Assembly (NCBI RefSeq): GCF_021502575.1
Contig: NZ_JAKFGN010000002.1
Coordinates: forward strand, 186,001 to 250,000
Origin: Bradyrhizobium sp. G127
GTDB lineage: Bacteria; Pseudomonadota; Alphaproteobacteria; Rhizobiales; Xanthobacteraceae
Length of the DNA stretch: 64,000 nucleotides
Reading direction: 5' to 3'
The position numbers and the translations under genes are program-made. The notes under the pieces are model-generated. The model did not search any database and was not told the origin of the DNA. It saw only the letters and a list, made by a program, of their open reading frames with translations. Shown in pieces: positions 36,241 to 45,100 of this stretch. Every line of letters begins with the position of its first letter. Within the stretch, counting starts at the first letter, position 1.

Positions 36241-37963
36241 GCGCCAGCAGCAGATACAACCCACAGGTCCAGAGCGACTGCCAGTTGGCCGGTCCCTCGT
36301 TGAAGCCGACATAGATCGCCGACAGCGCAAGCGTAACAGCAAAGACTGATTCGGTGATCGGACGCGCGCCGGTCGTTGGCCTGTTGAGCGCCGTCAGCAG
36401 CAGGAATGGCACGATCGCCATGGTCAGCGCCGCGAACTGGAAATCACGGTAACGGGGATCGAACACGAACCCGAGCGCCGTCTGGGTTGCCAGCGCCGTC
36501 GTGACAAGCAGTACAATTCCGAGAATGGTCTGCATGCGGGAGCCGGTGCGATAACCGCTCGGCCCGAGAAGCTCGAGGAATGTCGGAAGCCCGCGGCCGT
36601 ACATCACCGTATTGGCGACGACCAGCGGCGACAGGATTGCGGCTCCGAACAGCAGGATGCCAACGGTCCAGCCGCCGATGCCAAGGCTTTCCACCACCAT
36701 CTTGTCGTACGCCACACCGAGCAGCGCGCCGCCAGCGGTGGCGCAGATCGCCACCGTCAGCCATGAACTCAATCGGGGCGACCAGGGCCTGCGGCGCAGG
36801 GTCAACAGCGCCACGCCGAAGACAAGCGCGGAGAAGATCATGCCGGCGGCGGCGTAGATCTTCGCGCGCGGGAAATTGGTGATCGGTTCGCCCGCAGGAT
36901 ATTTCAGCGCACGGTCGCCGTTCGCGTCGAACAATCCCCAGTGACCGCCGACGGTCCCTTCCCACATCCGCTTCCAAGGCTGATCGTAGGCCTCGATCAG
37001 ATTGACGCGAAATTTCTGCTCCCGCGCCATCTGGAGAATTTCAGACACCACGCGGGCCTGATTGGCACGGGAGGGCAATGCCCCCTCCCGCATGCGGCCA
37101 GCGCTCGGCCAACCGGTCTCGCCGATCAGGATTTCCTTGTTCGGAAATGCCACCGCCATCCGCTTGCGGATTGAATCCACATGATTGGCGGCGTAGCGCG
37201 CCCGAATCGGAAAGTCCTCCCAGTACGGTAGGATATGGATGGTGACGAAATCCACTGCGTCGTAAACATCGCGGTTCTTGAGCCAGAATTCCCAAACGTC
37301 CGCGTAGGTGACCTGCATTGGGCCGACCTTGGACTTCACGTAGCGGATGTTCGCTACCAGATCGGCCGCCGTCATTTCACCGCGTAGCAGAACCTCATTG
37401 CCGACGATGAAGGCGGTAACGGTGCCCGGATATTTCTTGGCTAGCGCAATACCGGTTTCCATCTGGGTCTTGTTGTCGGTGCGATTGGTGCCAATCCAGA
37501 CACCGAGCATCACCTTGAGGCCAGCCTTTTCCGCGAGCTCAGGCACCCGGTCCAGCCCGTTGCCGACAGAATAGGTACGAATGCAGCCGGTGACCTTGGC
37601 GAGCTGCGCAAAGTCCTCTGCCATCTGTTCGGCAGCAATCACCAGTCCCGGCTCGAGCGGGTTCTGGGCTCCCCGGAACGGGGCATAGGAGACACATTCG
37701 AGCTTGGCGGCAGGGTCAATCGGCGCGCGCGCCAAGATGATCGGCGTGGCCAGCCACCACCACACCGCGGCAATCGCACTCAGGGAAATGACGAGAAGGG
37801 CCAGCGGCGTGCGTAGGGAAATGGGATCCGTCCTCCAGGGAGGCACGTCGATAACCGGTCGCTGACGGTCTGCCAAGACCCCTGCGGGCAGCAGACCCCG
37901 GTCTTCTCGTCGCACACGTTCCAAAAAAACGCGCCAGACTTCTGCCTTGCTGGACAAAAACAT
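36200..37963 (-). CDS. ndvC: NdvC-like beta-glucan synthase (GH17 domain, membrane-bound)
   Basis: 587 residues. After an N-terminal membrane segment (LALLVISLSAIAAVWWWLA, about 53-71) comes a GH17 (glucan glucosidase/transglycosylase) domain with both catalytic acids in VGNEVLLRGE (near 187) and IGETGWPSAGR (near 280). The C-terminal third has eight or so membrane helices. In Bradyrhizobium japonicum NdvC is needed for the beta-(1,6) links of cyclic beta-(1,3),(1,6)-glucans. AAGGA six bases before the ATG supports this start. It is divergent from the small secreted gene and ndvB. Confidence 0.87.
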   Translation of the reverse strand: MFLSSKAEVWRVFLERVRREDRGLLPAGVLADRQRPVIDVPPWRTDPISLRTPLALLVISLSAIAAVWWWLATPIILARAPIDPAAKLECVSYAPFRGAQNPLEPGLVIAAEQMAEDFAQLAKVTGCIRTYSVGNGLDRVPELAEKAGLKVMLGVWIGTNRTDNKTQMETGIALAKKYPGTVTAFIVGNEVLLRGEMTAADLVANIRYVKSKVGPMQVTYADVWEFWLKNRDVYDAVDFVTIHILPYWEDFPIRARYAANHVDSIRKRMAVAFPNKEILIGETGWPSAGRMREGALPSRANQARVVSEILQMAREQKFRVNLIEAYDQPWKRMWEGTVGGHWGLFDANGDRALKYPAGEPITNFPRAKIYAAAGMIFSALVFGVALLTLRRRPWSPRLSSWLTVAICATAGGALLGVAYDKMVVESLGIGGWTVGILLFGAAILSPLVVANTVMYGRGLPTFLELLGPSGYRTGSRMQTILGIVLLVTTALATQTALGFVFDPRYRDFQFAALTMAIVPFLLLTALNRPTTGARPITESVFAVTLALSAIYVGFNEGPANWQSLWTCGLYLLLALTLSRARVVRTPG

Positions 37964-38077
37964 AAATGTCCTTCATGGGAATCAGGCAGTTGCGGTAAGG
38001 CTATCTTCCGCCGCAATAGGAAGGCATCCATGTGGCGCCGCGCTGAGGTGTGCGGCCCACAATCAATTGGGGATTTC

Positions 38078-38635
38078 ATGCGTCGGGTTCGTACCGGGTT
38101 TCGAGTTGCAGTTTTTCAGCGCGTCGCCATCCCTGCCCTGGCGCTGTTTATCGGGATCGGCGCCGCGATCGCCCAGAGCGGCGACAGCCGCGCTCAGGAC
38201 AATGCTCCCAAGCAGCAGGCCACCCCGGGGGATGCTGCCGCCAAGGACAGCCAGCGCAAGGCGGACGAATTCGTCGAAGCCGCGCAGGCGATCAATGGCC
38301 CTGCCGGAAATCCCGAATGCGTCTGGCTTGGCCGGCGCGTCGTCGGGCTGATGTGGCGCGACGATCTCGATACGGCCTTCCGCCATCTCGATCTCTATGA
38401 GCGTTTCGGATGCCCAGGCGGCCATATCCAGGCGACGTTCCGCTGCGTCGTGCGGTTTGGCGCCACCATCGACCCCAAGGTCGCCGAAACCCTCAACGGC
38501 CGCGTCCATGCCTGCTGGATCAATCCCGCCGCCCAGCCGCAGGCCGCCGCTTCCGCGCCCCCGCCAGCCGCTCCGGCGACTGCAACGCCGCCTGTCCCGG
38601 CAGCAGCACCCGCGCCGGCTGCACCAGCGAAATAA
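38078..38635 (+). CDS. Small secreted protein between ndvC and ndvB (possible NdvD counterpart)
   Basis: 185 residues. A signal peptide (VAIPALALFIGIGAAIAQ) leads to a short folded region with three cysteines (PECVWLGRRVVGLMWRDD, FGCPGGHIQATFRCVVRFG), then an Ala/Pro-rich tail of about 35 residues. I know of a gene named ndvD between ndvB and ndvC in Bradyrhizobium japonicum, needed for glucan synthesis; position suggests this could be the same, but I cannot compare sequences. GGGGA precedes the ATG at 38078. Confidence 0.65.
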   Translation: MRRVRTGFRVAVFQRVAIPALALFIGIGAAIAQSGDSRAQDNAPKQQATPGDAAAKDSQRKADEFVEAAQAINGPAGNPECVWLGRRVVGLMWRDDLDTAFRHLDLYERFGCPGGHIQATFRCVVRFGATIDPKVAETLNGRVHACWINPAAQPQAAASAPPPAAPATATPPVPAAAPAPAAPAK

Positions 38636-38830
38636 GCCGGTCGCGGTTTCACCAGACCGGAACGAATCGGCTTAATTTCCATTGGTTTCCGGCTGCGCCC
38701 TCAAAAGGCCATGTCGCCATATGAGTTGTTAAGCTGCGCAGCATAGATAAGCTGCCAAAGCTTCTGACGCTGCCGAACCGAGGGGACAGGTTCGCGATCT
38801 GCCACGTTTGGCCCCGTATGGTTTTTCTTG

Positions 38831-41485
38831 ATGCGCGCCATCGTCGCTGTTCTCCTCTGCGTTACCGCTGCCCACGCCGCCCTCTGGGGCGTTCTGCGGG
38901 ACGAGCAGAAAGCCCCAGACTTCAATGGAATGCTGCCCAGCGTGTCCTATGCTCCGTTCGAGGGGACCGGGCATCCTGACGTCGACAACATCCCGAACGC
39001 CGAGAAAATTCGCGCCGATCTGAAAAAGCTGGTTCCGCTCACCAAAGCCATCCGTCTGTACTCCTCCACGGGCGGCGTGGAACTGGTCCCCGCCATCGCC
39101 AACGAATTCGGCCTCAAGGTCACCGTCGGCGCATGGATCGACAAGAACGTGGAACGGAACGAGCGCGAGATTGCTGCAGCTCTCGATCTGGCCAAGCACA
39201 ACAGCAATGTCATCGGGATCGTCGTCGGCAACGAAACCATCTACCGCGGCGAGCAAAAGGTCGAAGACCTCATCGAATTGATCCAACGCGTCAAGAAGCA
39301 GACGAATGTTCCTGTAACTACGGGTGAAATTTGGAACATATGGCGCGACAATCCGCAGCTCGCCTCGTCCGTCGATTTCATCGCCGCGCATATCCTGCCG
39401 TACTGGGAAAACTTCACCGACAAGCAGGCCGTCGATCAGGCCATGTACATCTACCAGCTTCTTCGGACCGGCTTCCCGGGCAAGCGGGTGGTGATTGCCG
39501 AATTTGGCTGGCCGAGTGCCGGCTACAACCTGAAGAACGCCTTTCCAGGCGCATTCGAACAGGCCTCCGTCTTGCGGAATTTCGTGACCCGCGCCGAAGC
39601 TGTGGGCATGGACTACAATATCGTCGAAGCGATCGATCAGCCGTGGAAATTTTTCGAAGGTGGCGTAGGCCCTTACTGGGGGATTCTTAATGCGTCTCGC
39701 GAGCCGAAATTCGCATGGACCGGCCCCATTGTCGATCAGGATTACTGGAAGATTGCAGGCATCGCCCTGCTGATTGGCGTTTTGCTGTCGCTTCCTATCT
39801 TGCGCCTTGCTCATCCGACGGTTCTGCAATCAATCGTTCTGGCGACCGCCGCATGCGGCGTAGGCACTTGGTTCGCCACCGTGTTCGCGTACTGGAACAC
39901 GCACTATTTCGTCTTCGGATCGGCCTTTGCGCTCACGCTGGGTCTGATTCTTCTTGTGCCGCTTGTTCTGATTGCGATGGCCCGGATCGAGGAAATCGCC
40001 ACCATCGCATTCGGACGCAAGCCCGCGCGTTTGATCGGCAACGCACCAACAGCCAACGAAGGCTTCTTTCCGAAAGTTTCAATTCACATTCCGGCGTACT
40101 TCGAACCGCCGGAGATGCTGAAACTGACCCTCGATGCGGTGTCGCGGCTGGACTATCCGAATTTCGAATGCGTCGTGATCATCAACAATACGCCGGATCC
40201 GACCTTCTGGCAGCCGATCCAGGACCATTGCCGCGCGCTGGGCGAACGTTTCATTTTCATCAACGCCGAAAAGGTCGAAGGCTTCAAGGCCGGGGCGCTG
40301 AAGATCGCCATGGCGCGAACCGCGGCCGACGCCGAGATCATCGGCATCATCGACGCCGACTATACGGTGACACCGGACTGGCTCAAGGATCTTGTTCCCG
40401 TCTTCGCCGATCCGTATGTAGGCCTTGTGCAGGCGCCACAGGATCACCGCGACGGTGATCGCTCGCTGATGCATTACGCCATGAACGGCGAATACGCCGG
40501 CTTCTTCGATATCGGCATGGTGCAGCGGAACGAAGCCAACGCGATCATTGTCCATGGCACCATGTGCCTGATCCGGCGCGCAGCGATGGACATGGCGGGC
40601 GGCTGGGCCGGCGACACCATCTGCGAGGACACCGATCTCGGCCTCGCGATAGTCGAACACGGCTGGCTGACGCACTACACCAACAAGCGTTATGGCTTCG
40701 GTCTGCTGCCGGACACCTACGAAGCGTTCAAGAAACAGCGTCACCGCTGGGCGTATGGCGGCTTCCAGATCGTGAAGAAACATTGGCGCCGATTCCTACC
40801 AAACGCCAGCCGGCTTTCACCGGATCAAAAGCGTGAATTCGCACTCGGCTGGCTAAACTGGCTCGGCGCCGAGAGCCTTGGCGTGGTCGTTGCGATCCTC
40901 AACCTGATCTGGGTGCCGATCGTCTCGTTCGCCGACATCGCTATTCCCGACAAGATTCTGACACTGCCGATCATCGCCGCTTTCGTGGTCTCGATGTCGC
41001 ATTTCCTGATCCTCTACCGCCTCCGCGTGCCGGTGAAAGTCGGCCAGATGCTGGGGGCGATGTTTGCAGCGATGTCGGTGCAGTGGACCGTCTCGCGCGC
41101 CGTGGCCAACGGCCTGATCACCGACCACCTGCCGTTCGCGCGCACCTCCAAGGGCGGCCTCTCGCGCATGTCGGTGGAGTTTCAGGCGTTCTGGGAAGCG
41201 GTGATCGGCATTCTCCTGATCATCGGCGCTATCGTGCTCGTGGCCTTCAATCAAAAGGAAGTCCGCGAGATCGACATCTTTGCGGGCGTGCTGGTGCTTC
41301 AGAGCCTGCCATTTTTGTCGGCCGTTGCCATCGCGATTCTCGAGAACTCGCGGATCAACGACTTCAGCTTCTGGCGCAACTCCACGATCCGCGCAGCGGA
41401 ACTGATCGGGCTTCGCCGCGAGGCAACTCCGGCCGTTACGGCGCAGCAGCCGGCCACCTCAGATGCGCGGCCGGAAGCGAACTGA
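38831..41485 (+). CDS. ndvB: NdvB-like beta-glucosyltransferase (GH17 plus GT2)
   Basis: 884 residues. An N-terminal signal-like segment is followed by a GH17 domain with VGNETIYRGE (near 136) and IAEFGWPSAG (near 222) acids, two or three membrane helices (300-390), and a GT2 glycosyltransferase domain (IIDADYTVTPDWL near 508, CEDTDLG near 598, KKQRHRWAYGG near 635 equivalent to Q/RxxRW). Further helices close the protein. It makes the beta-(1,3)-glucan backbone from UDP-glucose and exports it. The rhizobial counterpart is required for nodule function and hypo-osmotic adaptation. The ATG at 38831 is used, not the TTG one codon earlier. Confidence 0.9.
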   Translation: MRAIVAVLLCVTAAHAALWGVLRDEQKAPDFNGMLPSVSYAPFEGTGHPDVDNIPNAEKIRADLKKLVPLTKAIRLYSSTGGVELVPAIANEFGLKVTVGAWIDKNVERNEREIAAALDLAKHNSNVIGIVVGNETIYRGEQKVEDLIELIQRVKKQTNVPVTTGEIWNIWRDNPQLASSVDFIAAHILPYWENFTDKQAVDQAMYIYQLLRTGFPGKRVVIAEFGWPSAGYNLKNAFPGAFEQASVLRNFVTRAEAVGMDYNIVEAIDQPWKFFEGGVGPYWGILNASREPKFAWTGPIVDQDYWKIAGIALLIGVLLSLPILRLAHPTVLQSIVLATAACGVGTWFATVFAYWNTHYFVFGSAFALTLGLILLVPLVLIAMARIEEIATIAFGRKPARLIGNAPTANEGFFPKVSIHIPAYFEPPEMLKLTLDAVSRLDYPNFECVVIINNTPDPTFWQPIQDHCRALGERFIFINAEKVEGFKAGALKIAMARTAADAEIIGIIDADYTVTPDWLKDLVPVFADPYVGLVQAPQDHRDGDRSLMHYAMNGEYAGFFDIGMVQRNEANAIIVHGTMCLIRRAAMDMAGGWAGDTICEDTDLGLAIVEHGWLTHYTNKRYGFGLLPDTYEAFKKQRHRWAYGGFQIVKKHWRRFLPNASRLSPDQKREFALGWLNWLGAESLGVVVAILNLIWVPIVSFADIAIPDKILTLPIIAAFVVSMSHFLILYRLRVPVKVGQMLGAMFAAMSVQWTVSRAVANGLITDHLPFARTSKGGLSRMSVEFQAFWEAVIGILLIIGAIVLVAFNQKEVREIDIFAGVLVLQSLPFLSAVAIAILENSRINDFSFWRNSTIRAAELIGLRREATPAVTAQQPATSDARPEAN

Positions 41486-42048
41486 TCCCGGCCCGAGCTT
41501 GCCGGTTGCTCGTGCCGTTTCTCTCGGACGCCAACACACGGGTTACTTGAACGCAATCGCCCGATCATGGCCTCAAGCCTGACGCGTTCCTCCAGCTTGC
41601 AGAACTTGGCCGCAAACGCGCCTGCCCGGTTGCCGGGAAACGTCTGCATATCGCCCGACGGGTGGTTGCGGCGATCCTGGCACGGACATCCTTCTGCTGA
41701 GCCACATTCAGTTGCAGCGCTCGTACCATCCTGAAGCAGTTTCTCGGCGTTTACCGAGAAATTCCAGTCGCAGAAATCGCCCATCACCAGCGCCATCGGT
41801 GTCTTCATCGGCCTGAAGGGGCGCAGATTCCACAAGAGACGCCCAATTCAAGCGCAATCGAATCGATACAGCGCAATGTTCGTCTTTCGTTCATGAATTG
41901 AGGGCGCTCCCGGCATTGTGCACAGCCTGCCAGCTAGAATCTGAGCACGGGACAGAGCAACTCGTTCGATTCTCGGATGTTTCCGAAGCGAGCCCTAGGA
42001 CGCTGCACTTGACCCGCACCGACCCTCCACCTACACACCCCCACACGT
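41486..42048. other. Intergenic region without a convincing gene
   Basis: 563 bases between ndvB and tRNA-Lys. A minus-strand frame (41299-41808 from its best ATG) is open and includes a cysteine-rich stretch, but it runs antisense into the ndvB 3' end and matches no family I know. The last 150 bases before the tRNA have lower GC and probably hold its promoter. Confidence 0.5.
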
Positions 42049-42124
42049 GAGCGCGTAGCTCAGGCGGTAGAGCACGTGACTTTTAATCATGGGGTCGAGG
42101 GTTCGAGTCCCTCCGCGCTCACCA
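42049..42124 (+). tRNA. tRNA-Lys (anticodon TTT)
   Basis: 76 bases that fold as a full cloverleaf. The acceptor stem is GAGCGCG/CGCGCTC with discriminator A and an encoded CCA. The D-arm is TAGCTCAGGCGGTAGAGCA, the anticodon loop CTTTTAA, and the T-arm GAGGGTTCGAGTCCCTC. Confidence 0.97.
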
Positions 42125-42199
42125 ACAAAATCAAACAAGCAGATTGAGACTCAAGGGCGCCGATTTGCGCCTGCAAGGTCTCGTGACAATGGATGAACC

Positions 42200-43246
42200 G
42201 TGGGCTGCTTGCTGCACGCGGCAGGCCGTTTATTGTGGGAGGTCAATCAGGATCAAAACCGCGGGTTCCGTTTGTCCCCCAGCAATCTCAGAATCAGTGA
42301 AAAGCCGCTTCAGCATCTCGCGCCGACCGGCAAATCAGAGAGGTTTGAGGGTCTGGCCTTCTCGACATCCGGGAGCACGCTGGGCGTCGCGACAGCGGAT
42401 ACAAATGCGGTGCTGCTGTTCCGCCGACAGAGCAATGGACTCTTTGAAGACACGCCATATCGCAGGCTTGAAGGGCTCGACTATCCGCACGATCTTTCCT
42501 TTTCCATGTGCGGGCCGATTGAACTGATGGCCATCGCCCAGCGAACCGGGGCCATTCCGCTCTATCGCGTGGACGAAACGCGCGACGACTTCGCGCCGGA
42601 ACGAATTTTCGAGATCAGCGGTCAGACATCGAAGCTCTCGTTTTCCGACGGCGTCGCATTCGTTCCGCCCTACAACGATTGTCTCGCCGCGTGCAATCTG
42701 ATCACGAACAGCATTTCGTTCTATCCGAGGGTTTCTTCATCGCCGGTACGCTTCGCCGTGACGCCGGATTTCGAGCTGACGCATCCGAGCCTCGTTCACC
42801 CCGATGGACTGGCTTTCTCACCGTGCGGTACGTGGCTCGCGGTCGCCAACCACGGCAACAACACCGTCAGTGTTTTCAGCCGACGCAACACGTTGCGCAC
42901 AATGGGCAGGCTGCGATTTGGCCCCAAACCCATATCGATTATCGCTGACGATCAGTTGCGTTGTCCGCATTCAGTCGCATTTACCCCACGGACCAACCAC
43001 CTCGTCGTGACCAATGCCGGAGGAAACTTCTTTAGCGCTTACAGTCCGCGCAGAGGCCGCTTTCGTATGAAGTGGAATCGGCCGACTGCCTTGCAAGTGT
43101 CCGTCGGCGAGGATTCGATTTTTCAGAAAGTGAATGCGGAAAACAAAATGGAAGGCGGTCCCAAGGGCCTTGCCATTCACGACAACAATCTTGCCGTGTG
43201 CAATCCCGAATTCGGCATCAAGATTTATTCGTTTCATGAGAGCTAG
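42200..43246 (+). CDS. Beta-propeller (NHL/lactonase-like) protein of unknown function
   Basis: About 348 residues. Repeated blade-like segments are visible, such as FEGLAFSTSGSTLGVATADTN, HPDGLAFSPCGTWLAVANHG and CPHSVAFTPRTNHLVVTNAG, each with the hxFxPxGxxLhVaN pattern of seven-bladed propellers. No signal peptide is apparent. The start is uncertain (GTG at 42200 or a codon about 25 residues later). It lies 75 bases after tRNA-Lys. Substrate or partner unknown. Confidence 0.7.
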   Translation: MGCLLHAAGRLLWEVNQDQNRGFRLSPSNLRISEKPLQHLAPTGKSERFEGLAFSTSGSTLGVATADTNAVLLFRRQSNGLFEDTPYRRLEGLDYPHDLSFSMCGPIELMAIAQRTGAIPLYRVDETRDDFAPERIFEISGQTSKLSFSDGVAFVPPYNDCLAACNLITNSISFYPRVSSSPVRFAVTPDFELTHPSLVHPDGLAFSPCGTWLAVANHGNNTVSVFSRRNTLRTMGRLRFGPKPISIIADDQLRCPHSVAFTPRTNHLVVTNAGGNFFSAYSPRRGRFRMKWNRPTALQVSVGEDSIFQKVNAENKMEGGPKGLAIHDNNLAVCNPEFGIKIYSFHES

Positions 43247-43349
43247 GGCGCGGCGCGGGAGGTGCATGGCACGGCCTCAGCGGTCTCTTCCATTGACATT
43301 GGAACAAAAAGAGAACATTCTAGCTACGTCATGAAGAGGACTGAACGTG

Positions 43350-43601
43350 ATGGCCGACATTTCCTACTACGTTGCCCTCCCCTTCAGCACGGACGATGAA
43401 GGCAGTGTCGTAGCCGGAGCAGCGGAAGAGTTTCAGAGTGCCTCCAGCGCGATACGGCGGGCCGAAACACTTTCAAGGAGCGAGGGCGTTATAGGAGCGC
43501 TCGCCTTTACCCGCTCCGGTGACCCCATGACGGGCGATTTCAGAGACGCCACGCTGCTAAAGGCCTTTGGCAGCGTTCCTTCGGACCTCGCGGCGCTCTG
43601 A
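43350..43601 (+). CDS. Small conserved-looking protein of unknown function
   Basis: 83 residues, soluble, with an N-terminal strand (MADISYYVALPFS) followed by an acidic helix (AAEEFQSASSAIRRAETLSR) and a C-terminal part ending in DLAAL. A GAAGAGGA ribosome site lies upstream of the ATG at 43350. I recall similar short proteins in Bradyrhizobium genomes but no function is known. Confidence 0.65.
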   Translation: MADISYYVALPFSTDDEGSVVAGAAEEFQSASSAIRRAETLSRSEGVIGALAFTRSGDPMTGDFRDATLLKAFGSVPSDLAAL

Positions 43602-43633
43602 CATTCCATCTTTGTATGCGACGCATTTGCGCG

Positions 43634-43813
43634 TTAGGACAGGCGGTCTTCCTGTTCCTTCAGTTCGTCCTCGCTGAGATCGATCCGGGGCGTCGCGAAA
43701 TCACTGCTTTCCGGATCAACCTTGAACGGCGCATCCTTGGTCGGATCCTTGGGTGGCTTTGGTTTGCCGCCACTCTTGGTCTTGGCCTTGTCTTTTTTCT
43801 TCGGGCCCGTCAT
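43634..43813 (-). CDS. 59-residue charged protein of unknown function
   Basis: A short minus-strand gene encoding a strongly basic Lys/Pro-rich N-terminal half (MTGPKKKDKAKTKSGGKPKP) and an acidic C-terminal half (DLSEDELKEQEDRLS). The bipartite charge and a clean stop at 43634 argue for a real gene; the opposite strand has no sensible protein. It converges with the 43350 gene, 32 bases apart. Function unknown. Confidence 0.6.
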   Translation of the reverse strand: MTGPKKKDKAKTKSGGKPKPPKDPTKDAPFKVDPESSDFATPRIDLSEDELKEQEDRLS

Positions 43814-43924
43814 CGGGTTGTTTCCTTACCGGCAGAGCCGGGATAGCCGGCATCTTCTCTTGAATATGGCTGACCCCCGACGCATCTGCTACGTCTGGTT
43901 CGTTCGATTTCAGGACGATACACC

Positions 43925-44851
43925 ATGACGGACTCGCCGCCACTCCAGGAAGCCCCCAGCGAATTTGACGTGCCCGTTCCTTACATGCGGCGGACCCGCG
44001 ACTATTATCTCGCAATCGGCTACGACACACCTTATCGCTGGGCGCACAATATCGCCGCTCCGTTCCAGTCGCTGAAAAAGCCGTTGGCGGCATCCCGCGT
44101 CGCAATCATAACAACCGCGGCACGGTTCGATCCCACGAAGGGCGATCAGGGTCCGGGCGCAGCCTATAACGGCAGCGCGAAATTCTATCAGGTCTACGAC
44201 GGCGATACGTCCCAGCAGCACGACCTGCGCATTTCCCACATCGCCTACGATCGCGCGCATACGTCCGCGACTGACATGAACACTTGGTTTCCGCTGGCGC
44301 AGCTTCATCGCCTCGCCGCGCAAGGCCGTATCGGTTCCGTGGCGCCGCGCTTCTTCGGCGCGCCCACCAATCGCAGCTATCGCGTCACCGTAGAGACGGA
44401 TGCGCCGGATATTCTGGCGCGATGCAACGCCGACCACGTCGATGTCGCGGTCCTCGTGCCGAACTGTCCAGTGTGCCATCAGACGACGGCGCTCGTTTCG
44501 CGCCATCTCGAAACCAACGGCATCCCGACTGTGGTGATGGGTTGCGCCAAGGACATCGTCGAACACGCCGCCGTTCCACGCTTCATGTTCAGCGATTTTC
44601 CATTGGGCAATTCCGCCGGCAAACCTCACGACGTCGCATCACAGGCTTTCACGCTGGAACTGGCGCTGAAAGTTCTGGAAAGTGCGCCGAGCCCGCAGAC
44701 AACCGTGCAATCGCCGCTGCGCTGGAGCGCCGACGCCTCCTGGAAACTCGACTACAACAACGTCGAGCGCATGTCTCCGGAGGATCTTGCCCGGCGGCGG
44801 CGCGACTTCGACACGCAGAAGGAAGCCGCCCGCGCCAATCGCGTCGCCTGA
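43925..44851 (+). CDS. GrdB-related (glycine/sarcosine/betaine reductase B family) protein with CxxC
   Basis: 308 residues similar to the selenoprotein B family of glycine/sarcosine/betaine reductases (PF07355-type). The region VAVLVPNCPVCHQTTALV (near residue 177) aligns with the selenocysteine motif of GrdB, which I remember as UxxC; here it is C-P-V-C, so an ordinary dithiol replaces selenium. The following GIPTVVMGCAKDIVE is also typical. No GrdA, GrdC or thioredoxin partners lie nearby, so classical glycine reductase activity is unlikely; a redox or isomerase role in an aerobe is open. Confidence 0.72.
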   Translation: MTDSPPLQEAPSEFDVPVPYMRRTRDYYLAIGYDTPYRWAHNIAAPFQSLKKPLAASRVAIITTAARFDPTKGDQGPGAAYNGSAKFYQVYDGDTSQQHDLRISHIAYDRAHTSATDMNTWFPLAQLHRLAAQGRIGSVAPRFFGAPTNRSYRVTVETDAPDILARCNADHVDVAVLVPNCPVCHQTTALVSRHLETNGIPTVVMGCAKDIVEHAAVPRFMFSDFPLGNSAGKPHDVASQAFTLELALKVLESAPSPQTTVQSPLRWSADASWKLDYNNVERMSPEDLARRRRDFDTQKEAARANRVA

Positions 44852-44852
44852 C

Positions 44853-45098
44853 CTACTCCGCCATCCCCGCCGCCTTGCGCAGCGCGGCATTGATGCGCTC
44901 CTGCCAACCGGGACCATCCTCCTGAAAATGCTCAAGGACCTCCTGGTCGATCCGGATCGACACCAGTTCCTTTATACCCGGAATCGCAGCTTTCTTTGGA
45001 ACGGCCTCCGGCTCCTTTTTGGTCGCCGCCTTGAACGCCGCCTCGGCCTCGGTCTTGGCGTCGCTCAGCGTGCGGGGCCGTCTCGGAGGTGAAGCCAT
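44853..45098 (-). CDS. BrnA-like antitoxin family protein (orphan)
   Basis: 81 residues. A Lys/Ala-rich N-terminal half is followed by VSIRIDQEVLEHFQEDGPGWQ and ERINAALRKAAG, the ribbon-helix-helix signature of BrnA antitoxins. In classical BrnTA systems brnT precedes brnA; here the upstream gene is cysK and I see no BrnT. The ATG at 45098 lies three bases after the cysK stop, with GAGGGA inside the cysK end, so it is probably co-transcribed with cysK. It converges with the GrdB-related gene by one base. Confidence 0.75.
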   Translation of the reverse strand: MASPPRRPRTLSDAKTEAEAAFKAATKKEPEAVPKKAAIPGIKELVSIRIDQEVLEHFQEDGPGWQERINAALRKAAGMAE

Positions 45099-45100
45099 CG

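Noticed and set aside
43616-43846. A 76-codon plus-strand frame
   Set aside because: The opposite strand has a better small gene (43634-43813) with a clear bipartite charge pattern.
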